Assembly: GCA_910583965.1 (NCBI GenBank)
Contig: CAJUAE010000022.1
Location: 1-40,054, forward strand
Direction: 5' to 3'
Origin: an uncultured Lachnospiraceae bacterium
Lineage (GTDB): Bacteria > Bacillota > Clostridia > Lachnospirales > Lachnospiraceae
Length of the DNA stretch: 40,054 nucleotides
Position 1 is the first letter of the stretch. Each line of letters starts with the position of its first letter. The position numbers and the translations under genes are program-made. The notes under the pieces were generated by a model. It was not told the DNA's origin and searched no databases. It worked only from the letters and a program-made list of their open reading frames with translations. Positions 8,456 through 17,800 of this stretch are shown here, piece after piece.

Positions 8456-8731
8456 TTAGAGTTTAAAAATCAAGTCATGGTTTATTTGCTTTGCATTTTT
8501 TATAATACTTTTTTCCTGTTCTTTTAAATACAATTGTAACTGAGCAAGCTCGCCTTCATCAAAGCCTTTGGAATTAACGATTGTTCTGCTGGGCAACACA
8601 ATCTCTGCATAATCGTTCCTGTCATCTGTCTTTCGTTCAAAAGACACATGAATCACTTTTCCTTTCTTCCCCGGAAGCAATCCCGTATGTGTCATTGTGA
8701 TTTTGTCGCTGTCATTTATTCTAATATCCAT
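8456..8731 (-). CDS. Small hypothetical protein heading the kinase operon
   Basis: A 91-residue protein with an N-terminal beta-rich part (about 1-50, including GLLPGKKGKVIHVSFER) and a C-terminal charged helix (about 55-91). I do not recognise the family. The ATG has AAGGGGAG 7 bases upstream, and the stop is 16 bp from the kinase start, so the two are almost certainly co-transcribed. It might be a partner or regulator of the kinase, but the sequence gives no direct sign. The 147 bp upstream (8732-8878) are AT-rich and contain two copies of TTGGGTTGT on the minus strand, but no promoter I would defend. Confidence 0.7.
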   Translation of the reverse strand: MDIRINDSDKITMTHTGLLPGKKGKVIHVSFERKTDDRNDYAEIVLPSRTIVNSKGFDEGELAQLQLYLKEQEKSIIKNAKQINHDLIFKL

Positions 8732-8878
8732 TATGATACTCCCCTTCTATTTATCCTAAGATAAAAACTGTTAAAAACAATTTGTAACAACAACCCAAAG
8801 AATATTTTTATTTGATATAAAGTATTCACTAAAAATTGTTTTTGAGATGCGCCAAACAAAAAAGTTTGCACAACCCAA

Positions 8879-10108
8879 CTACCATACAAATATAATATGC
8901 TCATTTCCACACAGTTTCAGTGCAGAAACCAAAGAACCTACTCCTGCTGTCATCCCATCACTGGCATCTGTCATTATAACAACAATGTCATATTTGCGCA
9001 AATTGTAAACATAAGTTGTTCGTTTACTGTCGTATAAACTTGCAAGTTCATATCGTACTTGTAGCGGGTAATTTTCTTCGGTGCTTACTGCTATGGGACT
9101 TCTTGTTGTGGCGTGAAATCTGACTTCCTTTCCTTGTGCTTCTAGTTTATTGGCTGTGTAAAGAGCCGGATACATATATTCTTCTGTTCCAAGTACCAAT
9201 ATATTGTTGTTATCTCTTAAATTTATTTGGCTGAATACTTCCTGATACAGAGATTCACAAAACTCACAATATTCTGTACTCGAAACAACTCGCCGTGTAT
9301 CCATGTGTTTTGTCACTTTAAGGTATGTTATCTTTGGCATTTTATCCCAATAAATCTGTTCCGCTGGTTGATTTTTGTCGTCAATCTGATGCTCTATCAA
9401 ATTTCTATTGGATACACTATCTTTCCATTTCGTTTGTTCCAATATTGTACTTTTTGCTTCAGGATTCTCTTTTGAATTGTCATCTTTGCAATTGATATAG
9501 ATCCCATCTCCTTTAAAGTGTTCTGCTATTTCTGTGTATGCAAAATGATTTGTTTTTACAAGCCAAAAAAGATCAATTCCATATTTGTTATAAATATCTA
9601 GCGCTTCCTGATTCATTCCATTTAATATGGAGGCAACGGAGAACTGAATCTTTTGCGGATACTGTTTTTTCAACACATCAATTATGTTTCGGATTGTTTT
9701 TCCTGTTGTGACCTCATCCTCCACAAACAAAATTCTATTTATTGTTTTAACAGCACAGTCAATATCATTTTTTACAAGTTTCTGTTCCGTGGCGTGGCTG
9801 TGTTCCTCTGAAAAATATAAATATTCGACATTTGGAACAATCTCTCTTGTCGTCTGTATATAATCCGCATCAAGCGCCGCTGCCACTGCCGCGCCAATTG
9901 CTGTTGCTGTCTCTGCAAAGCCAATCACCAACAGTCTTTCTTCATTGTACTGTTCTCGCAATTGGTTTGCAAGTGCCTGAAACATTGCAAGCGCTTCATG
10001 TGGTTTCACTGGGATATGTTTTCCTTGAAGTCGATTCATCACCAAATATTTTCTTTTTTGATTATTTTCTCGCTTGGCAATTCGCACCAGATTACGTTCT
10101 GTATACAT
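8879..10108 (-). CDS. PRTase-TRSP protein of ter-type biosynthetic modules
   Basis: A 409-residue two-domain protein. The N-terminal phosphoribosyltransferase domain (about 20-200) has GFAETATAIG (63-72), EEHSHAT (101-107) and the PRPP loop VEDEVTTGKT (129-138). The C-terminal domain (about 255-409) contains VLGTEEYMYPAL and the name-giving TRSP motif (335-338, in FHATTRSPI). This architecture (PRTase_2 plus TRSP) is known from tellurium-resistance/stress operons, where it was proposed to make a nucleoside-like metabolite. The usual partners (ATP-grasp, HAD, TerD/TerC-like) are absent from the window, so it is an orphan. A promoter lies at 10259-10287. It is divergent from the carbonic anhydrase gene. 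Confidence 0.87.
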   Translation of the reverse strand: MYTERNLVRIAKRENNQKRKYLVMNRLQGKHIPVKPHEALAMFQALANQLREQYNEERLLVIGFAETATAIGAAVAAALDADYIQTTREIVPNVEYLYFSEEHSHATEQKLVKNDIDCAVKTINRILFVEDEVTTGKTIRNIIDVLKKQYPQKIQFSVASILNGMNQEALDIYNKYGIDLFWLVKTNHFAYTEIAEHFKGDGIYINCKDDNSKENPEAKSTILEQTKWKDSVSNRNLIEHQIDDKNQPAEQIYWDKMPKITYLKVTKHMDTRRVVSSTEYCEFCESLYQEVFSQINLRDNNNILVLGTEEYMYPALYTANKLEAQGKEVRFHATTRSPIAVSTEENYPLQVRYELASLYDSKRTTYVYNLRKYDIVVIMTDASDGMTAGVGSLVSALKLCGNEHIIFVW

Positions 10109-10258
10109 ACCAATTTCCTTTCTATTAAAATACAGGAATTTCGTTTATTTTACTTCTTTTTTGGAACAGTTTTTCCTCTACTCTTTTTGAAAATCCAAGA
10201 ACCAAGCAAATTGCATTTACAAATCTCTCCAAACGCCTACCTTAGATTGAACAATGTA

Positions 10259-10287
10259 ATTATAATCTATTTTTATCAAATACACAA
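10259..10287 (-). promoter_or_regulatory. Promoter of the PRTase-TRSP gene
   Basis: On the minus strand there is TTGTGT (10282-10287), a 17-bp spacer and a perfect TATAAT (10259-10264). The start point would be near 10252, leaving about 140 bases of untranslated leader before the ATG at 10108. Confidence 0.6.
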
Positions 10288-10341
10288 TTCCGAAAAAAGA
10301 ATTATTAAAATGGATTTCGTTTTTTCTATGATTTGTAAACG

Positions 10342-10370
10342 TTGAAAAAGAAAAATAAGCATGTTATACT
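10342..10370 (+). promoter_or_regulatory. Promoter of the carbonic anhydrase-like gene
   Basis: TTGAAA (10342-10347), a 17-bp spacer and TATACT (10365-10370) on the plus strand. Transcription from about 10377 would give a leader of roughly 195 bases before the start codon at 10574. It is divergent from the PRTase-TRSP promoter, about 55 bp away from its -35 box. Confidence 0.65.
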
Positions 10371-10440
10371 ATATACGTTTACACAATGCATTCATTAAAT
10401 AAACCATTTATTGTCTTTACTGACAACATTTTTATGCACA

Positions 10441-10485
10441 CGAGCACCCAAGTGAAATTTGTCAGCAAAAGCTAACGGGTGCTCG
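10441..10485 (+). repeat. Nested hairpin in the leader of the carbonic anhydrase gene
   Basis: Outer arms CGAGCACCC (10441-10449) and GGGTGCTCG (10477-10485) pair perfectly over 9 bp. Inside, GTCAGC and GCTAAC flank AAAA and can pair with one mismatch. GC-rich text (GCGCAGCGAG) follows. It is clearly more GC-rich than the surrounding AT-rich leader. It could be a cis-acting RNA element, an attenuator without a T-run, or a dispersed palindromic repeat. Confidence 0.55.
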
Positions 10486-10573
10486 GCGCAGCGAGTAGGG
10501 AAGACGATGAATTTTCTCTATTCGATTGCATATATGTATTATAAATAAATATATAAAATCGGAGGATTTTCCA

Positions 10574-11035
10574 ATGCAAAAAAATCAATTGATTGCACCA
10601 GGTGCCCATATTATAGGCGCGGTTCGTCTAGGTGAAAATGTAGGAATTTGGTACAATGCCGTTGTGCGCGGCGACAGCAATACCATCATAATCGGGGATA
10701 ATACAAATGTGCAAGACAACACCACAATTCACACAGACACAGATTTTCCAGTACAAATTGGAACAGGGGTTACCATTGGACACAACGCAATTATTCATGG
10801 TTGTACTATTGGAGACAATACAGTGATTGGTATGGGCAGTATTGTTTTGAGCGGTGCTGTTATCGGCTGTAATTGCATTCTTGGTGCTGGTTCTCTTGTC
10901 ACTGGAAAAACACAAATTCCTGACAACACGCTCGCCTTTGGAAATCCTGCAAAGCCAATTAGAATAGTCACCACTGAGGAGAAAAAAAACAACTGGGAAA
11001 ATGCAATGCATTATGTAGAACTTATAAGCCATTAA
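10574..11035 (+). CDS. Gamma-class carbonic anhydrase family protein
   Basis: A 153-residue left-handed beta-helix protein made of hexapeptide repeats, the usual length of the YrdA/CaiE-like gamma carbonic anhydrase family. Three histidines in the zinc-binding positions are visible: His53 in TTIHTD, and His70 and His75 in IGHNAIIHG. The family start RLGENVGIWYNAVVRGD is also present. Members bind zinc or iron as trimers, but many lack measurable anhydrase activity. I chose the ATG at 10574 for the GGAGG 8 bases upstream. An in-frame ATG at 10526 has no such site. Its stop overlaps the stop of the DUF4132 tail remnant on the other strand. Confidence 0.9.
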   Translation: MQKNQLIAPGAHIIGAVRLGENVGIWYNAVVRGDSNTIIIGDNTNVQDNTTIHTDTDFPVQIGTGVTIGHNAIIHGCTIGDNTVIGMGSIVLSGAVIGCNCILGAGSLVTGKTQIPDNTLAFGNPAKPIRIVTTEEKKNNWENAMHYVELISH

Positions 11036-11142
11036 ATCGTTGGTGCTTCTTTCTTCCAATTGAAATTGTGTTCCTTGCTCAATGCAACTGCCCGGGCAAC
11101 CTGTGACACCATCTCACTAAAATAACGTGGCGGAAAGTAATA
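11032..11142 (-). pseudogene. Vestigial 3' tail of a fifth DUF4132 gene
   Basis: Directly after the stop codon of the last DUF4132 gene, and in the same frame, the minus strand encodes YYF followed by PPRYFSEMVSQVARAV and, after a short gap, NFNWKKEAPTI and a TAA stop (11032-11034). This matches the C-terminal tail of the four full paralogs (PPRYFSEIVLQLARL, SPRYFSEIVRQLTKA, and DWKKEAGL in the most upstream copy). It has no start codon or upstream domains, so it is a leftover of another copy, probably from unequal recombination in the tandem array. Its stop overlaps that of the convergent carbonic anhydrase gene by two bases. Confidence 0.8.
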
Positions 11143-14100
11143 TTAAAGTGTTATTAACTTTGCGCTCTCCCGCCAAGTTTCGTCTCGCTGCGCATTTGCT
11201 GGTATCACCTTGGTCAGTTGTAGTATTATCTCGCTAAAATACCGTGCAGAAACATCTTTTAAGAAATATGCCTTCTCTTTGTCCGCCTCATCATAAATAT
11301 AACTGCCATGCGCTATTGTTCCCGCCTTATAAAAACGCACATCATAGATTGTCACATTATCATTCATGCCTCCGACATATGCCCCTGAAAAATGCAACTC
11401 TACGCCAATCCCAATCTCTTCCTCTTCGCGGTAATAACTATAAAAAACTCCTTCATCCTGCACGGAACCACGATACCAACCAAGTCCTGTCAGTTTTCCA
11501 TTTAGAGAAAGGTCATTGACAAGATACCCGCCGAAACGCTCCAATCCTTTTTTGTCTGCTTCTTCCTCAGTCCTAACATAAACTGCCCTGTCCAACTGTT
11601 CGATTGGCTGTGTAATTTCATAATCCTCCAATTGCTCCTTCCATGCAGCTTTCTCCTCATCAGAAAGTTCCATAGGGTGCATCAAACTGATGTGCGCATC
11701 TTCTGGCAATGTGTACTCTTCCTCGTCCTGTGTAGTAAAAGAACCATCCTCCATATAACGAAAACTTTGAATCAACTTATCTTTATCATAAACGCCCCAG
11801 ATTAAACCAATTGCAAACTGATGCATCAGCGGATTTTTTACAAACAGATTCTTCCATGCATCTACAAGCCACTCCCGTCGAACAGACAGCGCATATTCCA
11901 ATCGTGCTTTCTGGCTGCTAACAGTTATTTTCATCTGCTTTTTTAGTTGTTTAAAATCCTCATAAGCCGCTGCTGCCTTGGCTTCATCATCTTTCTTTCC
12001 TGGTGCAGGCAGATTTTTTAACTTTTTTTCGTTCTCATCATATATTTCAAGGTCAAGCACTGGCGAAAGCTTAACAATAAACTTATGTTCTCCATAGTCA
12101 AATACTCTTTCCATATTTGCATCAAACCCTAAATCAGGCACTATGTGGTCAGAAAGTTCTTCGCGTGTAATATTAAGTTCGGAAGCCGCAAATTCAAGCG
12201 CTTCTTTGGCGGCTGCTTTTACTTGTTTGAACTTGAATTTGCGCGCAATCTCATCCACAAGAAGTAATGCGCGCGGCGATGGACTCAAAGCAAGTGCTCT
12301 CACCGCTTCCGCAGCAAGTGTTCCCCTTGCTGCCCGAGGCCATTCCTGTATCTGATGCTGTAACTTTTGCACCATTTGCTCCCCGCCATGAATCGCCGTT
12401 GCATAAAGTACCCAACGCCTTTTTGACTCAGCACCCGCCACAAGCCATCGGTCAAACAGCTCATTCATATAAAATGTAAGCTCTGTAGGTTGCAAATCCT
12501 TTGTAAGCATTTGTGCGTTTTTGCTAATACCATTTTTTTCCTGCGAAATATAGCACAGTAGAATTGCTTGCAAATGTTCCACAGAAACCTCCTTGCCATC
12601 TATTCTGTGCACTGGAAAAAATGGCTTTTCATAAGCCCACGCCAGACTTTTCTTTTTGTTACCTTTATGTAGTTGCTTTATCAATTCATCCTGCGAAAAC
12701 GTCTGTTGTGGTAAGTCGGACTCCTGTATATTAAGTGTACTTTGTATCAAGGACCGAATCTTTGCATTTTTCTCCTTTTCCATTGCATGTAAAAGCACAT
12801 CTTTATAATTGCTCCCCTCCTGCTGCCAGTGCACCAACACTTGCACTGCCAATTCTCGCTGCGCTGCTTTCTTTGCATCCAAAAGAGCTTTTATATCATT
12901 TTCCCAGTCTCTCTGTTTATATAAAATATCCAAAAGTACCTCTCTGACAATCTTTGTGTTGTCCGATGTATAACTTAAAATTTCCTGTTTGTTTCGCGCA
13001 ATGTCTTTGCACATTGCAAGCAGCGCCAAATAACGCCCTTCTGCCTTTGCATTGGAAAAAGCTGCAAGCGTCTCCTCTCGCCGTTTACTGTCCAAATACC
13101 GGGCAAATACATTTGTTGCCCCATCTACAAATGTTTTAATTGTGCATCCTTTTGGGCCGTTATATGCCTTATATGATGCCACAAAACCATTGATTTGATG
13201 GGCAATATCCAAATTCTCATTCTCAAGTATCTGGAAAAACTGTTCCACTTGTTTTGTTTGTTCCTTGTCACGCTTCTCAACAATGGTTGTGCGGTCGGAA
13301 CCAATCAGCACGAGAAAGGTCTTACACCGATGGAGAAATGCGATATCTTTCCAATGCTTTTTATGATTCTCTAAATAGCCATAGAAAATATGCGCTGTAG
13401 AAAATTCCTCCTCATATGGATACAATTCCGAAATCGTTCCATGTCCCCGCAAATACTCTCTTGCTAACTCTGCGTGCGGTGTGTCCTGAACCAAATACGA
13501 AATAATTTGTTCGTAATTTGGCTTTCCTGCACCAATCTTTTCATACAAAGCCGGATTCTCCTTCTGCAATATATCTTTTAACACATTAATAGAACTAATT
13601 GCTTCATCTAATCTGTATCCCTTTTTTGCAAGAAGAGTTGTGTATCCTTTTTCACCTAATGCCTTTAAATAACTTTCCTGATTTTTTTCAAGCTGTCTCT
13701 TTAAAATTGGTATCTGAACCGAACATACATATTCTTCATGATATCTACACACCGTATACGCATATGCAATCTCAAAGGCAGCCCATCGAATATATGTTTC
13801 TGGTTCAATCCAAAACAATTCACTATAATCTTGTCCAATTCTATCTTTGGCACCTGGCGATTTATCTATCGCATCAGACATTGCAAGAAGTATCCATTCC
13901 GCATCCACGGCCAAACATGTCCTGACAATATCCAATAACATTTCAGACAGCATAACATTTAAATATGCCATACTGCCAATAAAACAAAGCTTTTTACGAT
14001 CAGAATCTGTAAAACTGCATGGTTTCACACCAACAAGTAATTCTGCTGTAAGCTGCTGTGTATGGATTGCGGTCACAATTTTTTCCCGTGTAGGACAGTT

Positions 14101-14727
14101 TTGCTGCGCCAGCCATTCATCAAGACAATCTAACATTCCCTCCTCATATACTTGCATCAACTCCGTATCCTCTGCCGCTATCAATTTTGCATCTATATAT
14201 TTTTTATAAAAATATGCTGCTAAAACTGACAAATAATATTTTGCGCCCTCACCTTTTAACTGCTCTATCATTTCCTGTACTTTTTCAGGCTTATTATCAA
14301 TCTCATGCATTAGTCCACCCATATCAAAACAAGTCCTGTGATGATTATTTAGATATCCTGTTTCCTCAGAACATTTTTCTATATAAATTACCATCGCTTT
14401 ATAGCGCTCACCGTTCACACAACTATGAGAAAACAAAACACTGCTCGTATTATGACCAATTGCAAACAGCACATTAAATAGTCGTATCCACAATGGATAC
14501 CCTTCGCCTCGTCCAATATCCCACTCAATCGCATCAAGCTCTTGCAGCACTTCATCTGGAATTTGGACGGCCATAAAATCAATTCGCTGGAATTGGTCTA
14601 ACACCTCGTCACCAACTCCGCCATCCAAATACTTTTCTGCCAATGCGCAGTCTGGTCCAGAAATACCCAGTTTTTCCAGAAAGGTCAGCATTCTTATAAT
14701 TCTCTTGTCCTCTGCGTTTATTACCAT
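11143..14727 (-). CDS. DUF4132 (MolR/YehI-like) giant protein, copy 1
   Basis: A 1,194-residue soluble protein, matching the E. coli YehI/MolR length class. Residues 1-420 are a helical N-terminal region that varies between copies. About 420-830 are HEAT-like helical repeats, including DWENDIKALLDAKKAAQREL and QIQEWPRAARGTLAAEAV. The DUF4132 core (about 840-1050) carries FVKNPLMHQFAIGLIWGVY and FRYMEDGSF. The C-terminal module (about 1060-1180) carries RFGGYLVNDLSL, LGWYRGSVQD and GVELHFSGAY. The ATG has GGGAG 9 bases upstream. It is the last gene of the tandem array, 73 bp after copy 2. Family function is unknown. Association with MoxR, VWA and SWIM genes suggests a scaffold or target-recognition role. 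Confidence 0.9.
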   Translation of the reverse strand: MVINAEDKRIIRMLTFLEKLGISGPDCALAEKYLDGGVGDEVLDQFQRIDFMAVQIPDEVLQELDAIEWDIGRGEGYPLWIRLFNVLFAIGHNTSSVLFSHSCVNGERYKAMVIYIEKCSEETGYLNNHHRTCFDMGGLMHEIDNKPEKVQEMIEQLKGEGAKYYLSVLAAYFYKKYIDAKLIAAEDTELMQVYEEGMLDCLDEWLAQQNCPTREKIVTAIHTQQLTAELLVGVKPCSFTDSDRKKLCFIGSMAYLNVMLSEMLLDIVRTCLAVDAEWILLAMSDAIDKSPGAKDRIGQDYSELFWIEPETYIRWAAFEIAYAYTVCRYHEEYVCSVQIPILKRQLEKNQESYLKALGEKGYTTLLAKKGYRLDEAISSINVLKDILQKENPALYEKIGAGKPNYEQIISYLVQDTPHAELAREYLRGHGTISELYPYEEEFSTAHIFYGYLENHKKHWKDIAFLHRCKTFLVLIGSDRTTIVEKRDKEQTKQVEQFFQILENENLDIAHQINGFVASYKAYNGPKGCTIKTFVDGATNVFARYLDSKRREETLAAFSNAKAEGRYLALLAMCKDIARNKQEILSYTSDNTKIVREVLLDILYKQRDWENDIKALLDAKKAAQRELAVQVLVHWQQEGSNYKDVLLHAMEKEKNAKIRSLIQSTLNIQESDLPQQTFSQDELIKQLHKGNKKKSLAWAYEKPFFPVHRIDGKEVSVEHLQAILLCYISQEKNGISKNAQMLTKDLQPTELTFYMNELFDRWLVAGAESKRRWVLYATAIHGGEQMVQKLQHQIQEWPRAARGTLAAEAVRALALSPSPRALLLVDEIARKFKFKQVKAAAKEALEFAASELNITREELSDHIVPDLGFDANMERVFDYGEHKFIVKLSPVLDLEIYDENEKKLKNLPAPGKKDDEAKAAAAYEDFKQLKKQMKITVSSQKARLEYALSVRREWLVDAWKNLFVKNPLMHQFAIGLIWGVYDKDKLIQSFRYMEDGSFTTQDEEEYTLPEDAHISLMHPMELSDEEKAAWKEQLEDYEITQPIEQLDRAVYVRTEEEADKKGLERFGGYLVNDLSLNGKLTGLGWYRGSVQDEGVFYSYYREEEEIGIGVELHFSGAYVGGMNDNVTIYDVRFYKAGTIAHGSYIYDEADKEKAYFLKDVSARYFSEIILQLTKVIPANAQRDETWRESAKLITL

Positions 14728-14800
14728 GACAAAATCTCTCCCTTTTCATATTGTCTATTTTGTCCTTAAAACCGCTTTCCTTTAAATAGGCTTCTAAAAA

Positions 14801-17800
14801 CTATATCAGTCTCGCATCCTTACGCCAGTCTTCATTCCGTTCTCCACACGATGCAGTTAATCTTGCAAGCTGCAGCACAATCTCGCTAAAATACCGCGGT
14901 GGAATATCCTTTAAGAAATATGCCTTGTTTGCATCTGCCTCGTCATAGGTATAACTGCCGTGTTCAATTGTTCCCGCCTTGTAAAAACGGACATCATAGA
15001 TTGTCACATTCCCCTCAGAATACCCAACACAAGCGCCTGAAAAGTGAAGCTCCACACCAATACCAGCCTCTGGATCTTCGCGATAATAGGTATAAAAACA
15101 GCCCGCATCCTGTACAGAACCACGATACCAGCCAAGTCCTGACATTTTTCCATTTAGGGAAAGGTCGTTGATAAGATATCCGCCAAAACGCTCCAATCCT
15201 TTCTTGTCTGCCTCCTCCACTGTCATATAGTAAATTGGTCTGTCAAGTTGTTCTATCGGCTGTGTAATTTCATAGTCCGCAAGCTGTTCCTTCCACGCCG
15301 TTCTCTCCTCCTCTGAAAGCTCCATGGGGTGCACCAAACTAATATGCGCATTTTCTGGCAGAGTGTATTCTTCCTCGTCCTGTGTATTAAAGGAACCATC
15401 CTCCATATAACGGAAACTCTGCACCAGTTTTTCTTCCTCATAGACACCCCAGATTAAACCAATTGCAAACTGATGCATTAACGGATTTTTTACAAACAGA
15501 TTTTTCCATGCCTCTGTACGCCATTCTCTCCGAACAGACAGTGCATATTCCAACCGCGACTTCTGGCTGGTAACTGCGGTCTTCATCTGTTTTTTCAACT
15601 GCTTAAAATCTTCATAAGCCGCTGTTGCTTTCGTCTTGTCATCCTTCTTTCCCGGTACTGGCAAATTTTTGAGTTTCTTTCCATTTTCATCGTATATTTC
15701 AAAGTCAAGTGTCTGTGTAATCTGTACTTTGAAAATGCGCTCACCATAGTCAAATGTCCGTTCCATATTTTCGTCAAAGCCAAAGTCAGGCACAATACGG
15801 TCCGATAATTCTTCGCGTGTAATACCAAGCTCAGAAGCCGCAAACGCAAGCGCCTCTCCCGCCGCAGCCCGCACCTGTTTAAATTTAAACTTTCGCGCAA
15901 TCCCATCCACAATTAACAACGCACGCGGCGAAGGATTTAGTGCGAGCGCCTTCACTGCTTCCGCCGCAATCGCTCCTCTTGCTGCCTGCGGCCACTCTTG
16001 TATTTGATGTTGTAGCTTTTGTATTATATCCTCGCCGCCATGAATTGCCGCTGCATACAAAACCCAGCGCTTTTTAGATTCTGCACCCGCTGCAAGCCAT
16101 CTATCAAACAATTCGTTGACATAGACAGCAAACTGTATTGGCTGCAAATCATCTACAAGAAGCTGTGCAGTTTTATTGACACCACTCTTTTCCTGTGACA
16201 CATAGCAAAGTAAAACCGCCTGCAAATATTCCTCGGAAGCCTCCGAACCATCTGTTTTATACACTGGTGAGAATGGCTTTTCATATGCCCATGCCAAACT
16301 TTTCTTTTTGCCGCCCTTATGTAACTGTTTCACCAAATCTTCTTTGGAGAGCGTTTCCTCTGACGCTTCGCTTTTCTGTATATTCAGTACACTTTGCAGC
16401 AAAGTCAGCACTTTTGCATTTTTCTCTTTCTCCATCGCCTGTCTAAGCACTTCGTTGTAATCGCTGCCTTCCTGCTGCCAGTGCGACAATACCTGTATTG
16501 CAATCTCCCGCTGTGCTGCTTTCTTCGCCTGCAAAAGTGCCTTTATCTCATTTTCCCAATCCTTTTGCGCATATAAAATAGTTAGCAGTTCTTCTCGCAC
16601 AAGCTTAGAACTGTCCGTTGCATAATTTAAAATCTCCTGCTGATTGCGTGCTGGGTCTCTTTTCATAACAAGTAATCCAAGATAGCGGCCCTCTGCCTTT
16701 GCTCCTGAAAATGCCGCAAGGGTTTCTTCCCTCCGCTCACCGTTTAGATAACGTGCAAATGCCTCCACAGTCCCCTCCTCAAATGTACTCAAGGAGCATC
16801 CAATTGCATTATCATAAGCACTGTAACATGCTACGACACCTTTAAACTGATAAGCAATATCTAAATTTTCATCACAGAGCATTTGATAAAACTTCTCTAT
16901 TTCTTCCAATGAATCTGTACTCCAACAATCATCTACCACTGTTGTATTTTCCGAACAAGTCAATACCATAAACGCCTTACATCTGTTAAAGAACCCCTTG
17001 TCACCACAATGTTTCCTTTGCTGTTCCATATAATTATGGGAAACATATTGCCCCGAAAGTTCCTCTACATATGGGTATAATTCTGTAATGTTACTCTCTC
17101 CCCGCAAGTATGCTTTTGCCAATTCTGCATGGGGTGTATCCTTGACAAGATAGTCAATCACTACATCATAATTAAAGTTTCTGGCAACTTGTTTGTATAG
17201 ATTGGGATTTTTCTTTTGTATCACATCCTTCATCTGATTTGTCACATATGGCGCGCTTGTAAAACTTCGGTTTGTCTTCGCAAGCAGCGATGGAAACTTA
17301 TTTTCCTCCATAGCCTTTAAATAGCTCTCTTGATTTTTTTCAAGCTGTCTTTCTAGGATATGGGTATATTCTTTAACTGCTGCCCAGCGAATATAAGTTT
17401 CTGGCTCAATCCAAAACAAAGTGTCATAGTCGCCGCCTTTGCTTTTTATTCTGCGGCTTGCATCCAGCGTTCCTATCGAAACCTCAGATATCGTGCATAA
17501 TACCCACTCCGCATCCATAGCCATACATGTTCTAAGCACATCTAACAGCACATTAGAAAGCATAAAATTCAAATACGCCATACTCCCTAAAAAACAAAGC
17601 TGCTTGCGGGCAGGCTCTACAAACAACCGGCTCTGACGCACCTGACGCACTTCATCCAGCAGTTGACTTGTAAGCTTTTGTGTGCGAATTGCAGTTACAA
17701 TTTCCTCCTGCGTGACACATCCTTGCTGTGCAAGATATTCCTTTAACCAATCAAGCATCTCATCTTCATATGCCTTCATAAGCTCTATATCCTCTGCGTC

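Noticed and set aside
8732..8878. Promoter for the kinase operon
   Set aside because: Several AT-rich boxes, such as TTGTTA with a TTTTAT-like -10, exist, but none stands out from background.
10628..11059. Minus-strand 143-codon frame over the carbonic anhydrase gene
   Set aside because: Shadow produced by the hexapeptide-repeat composition of the real gene; the real DUF4132 tail in this area is in another frame.
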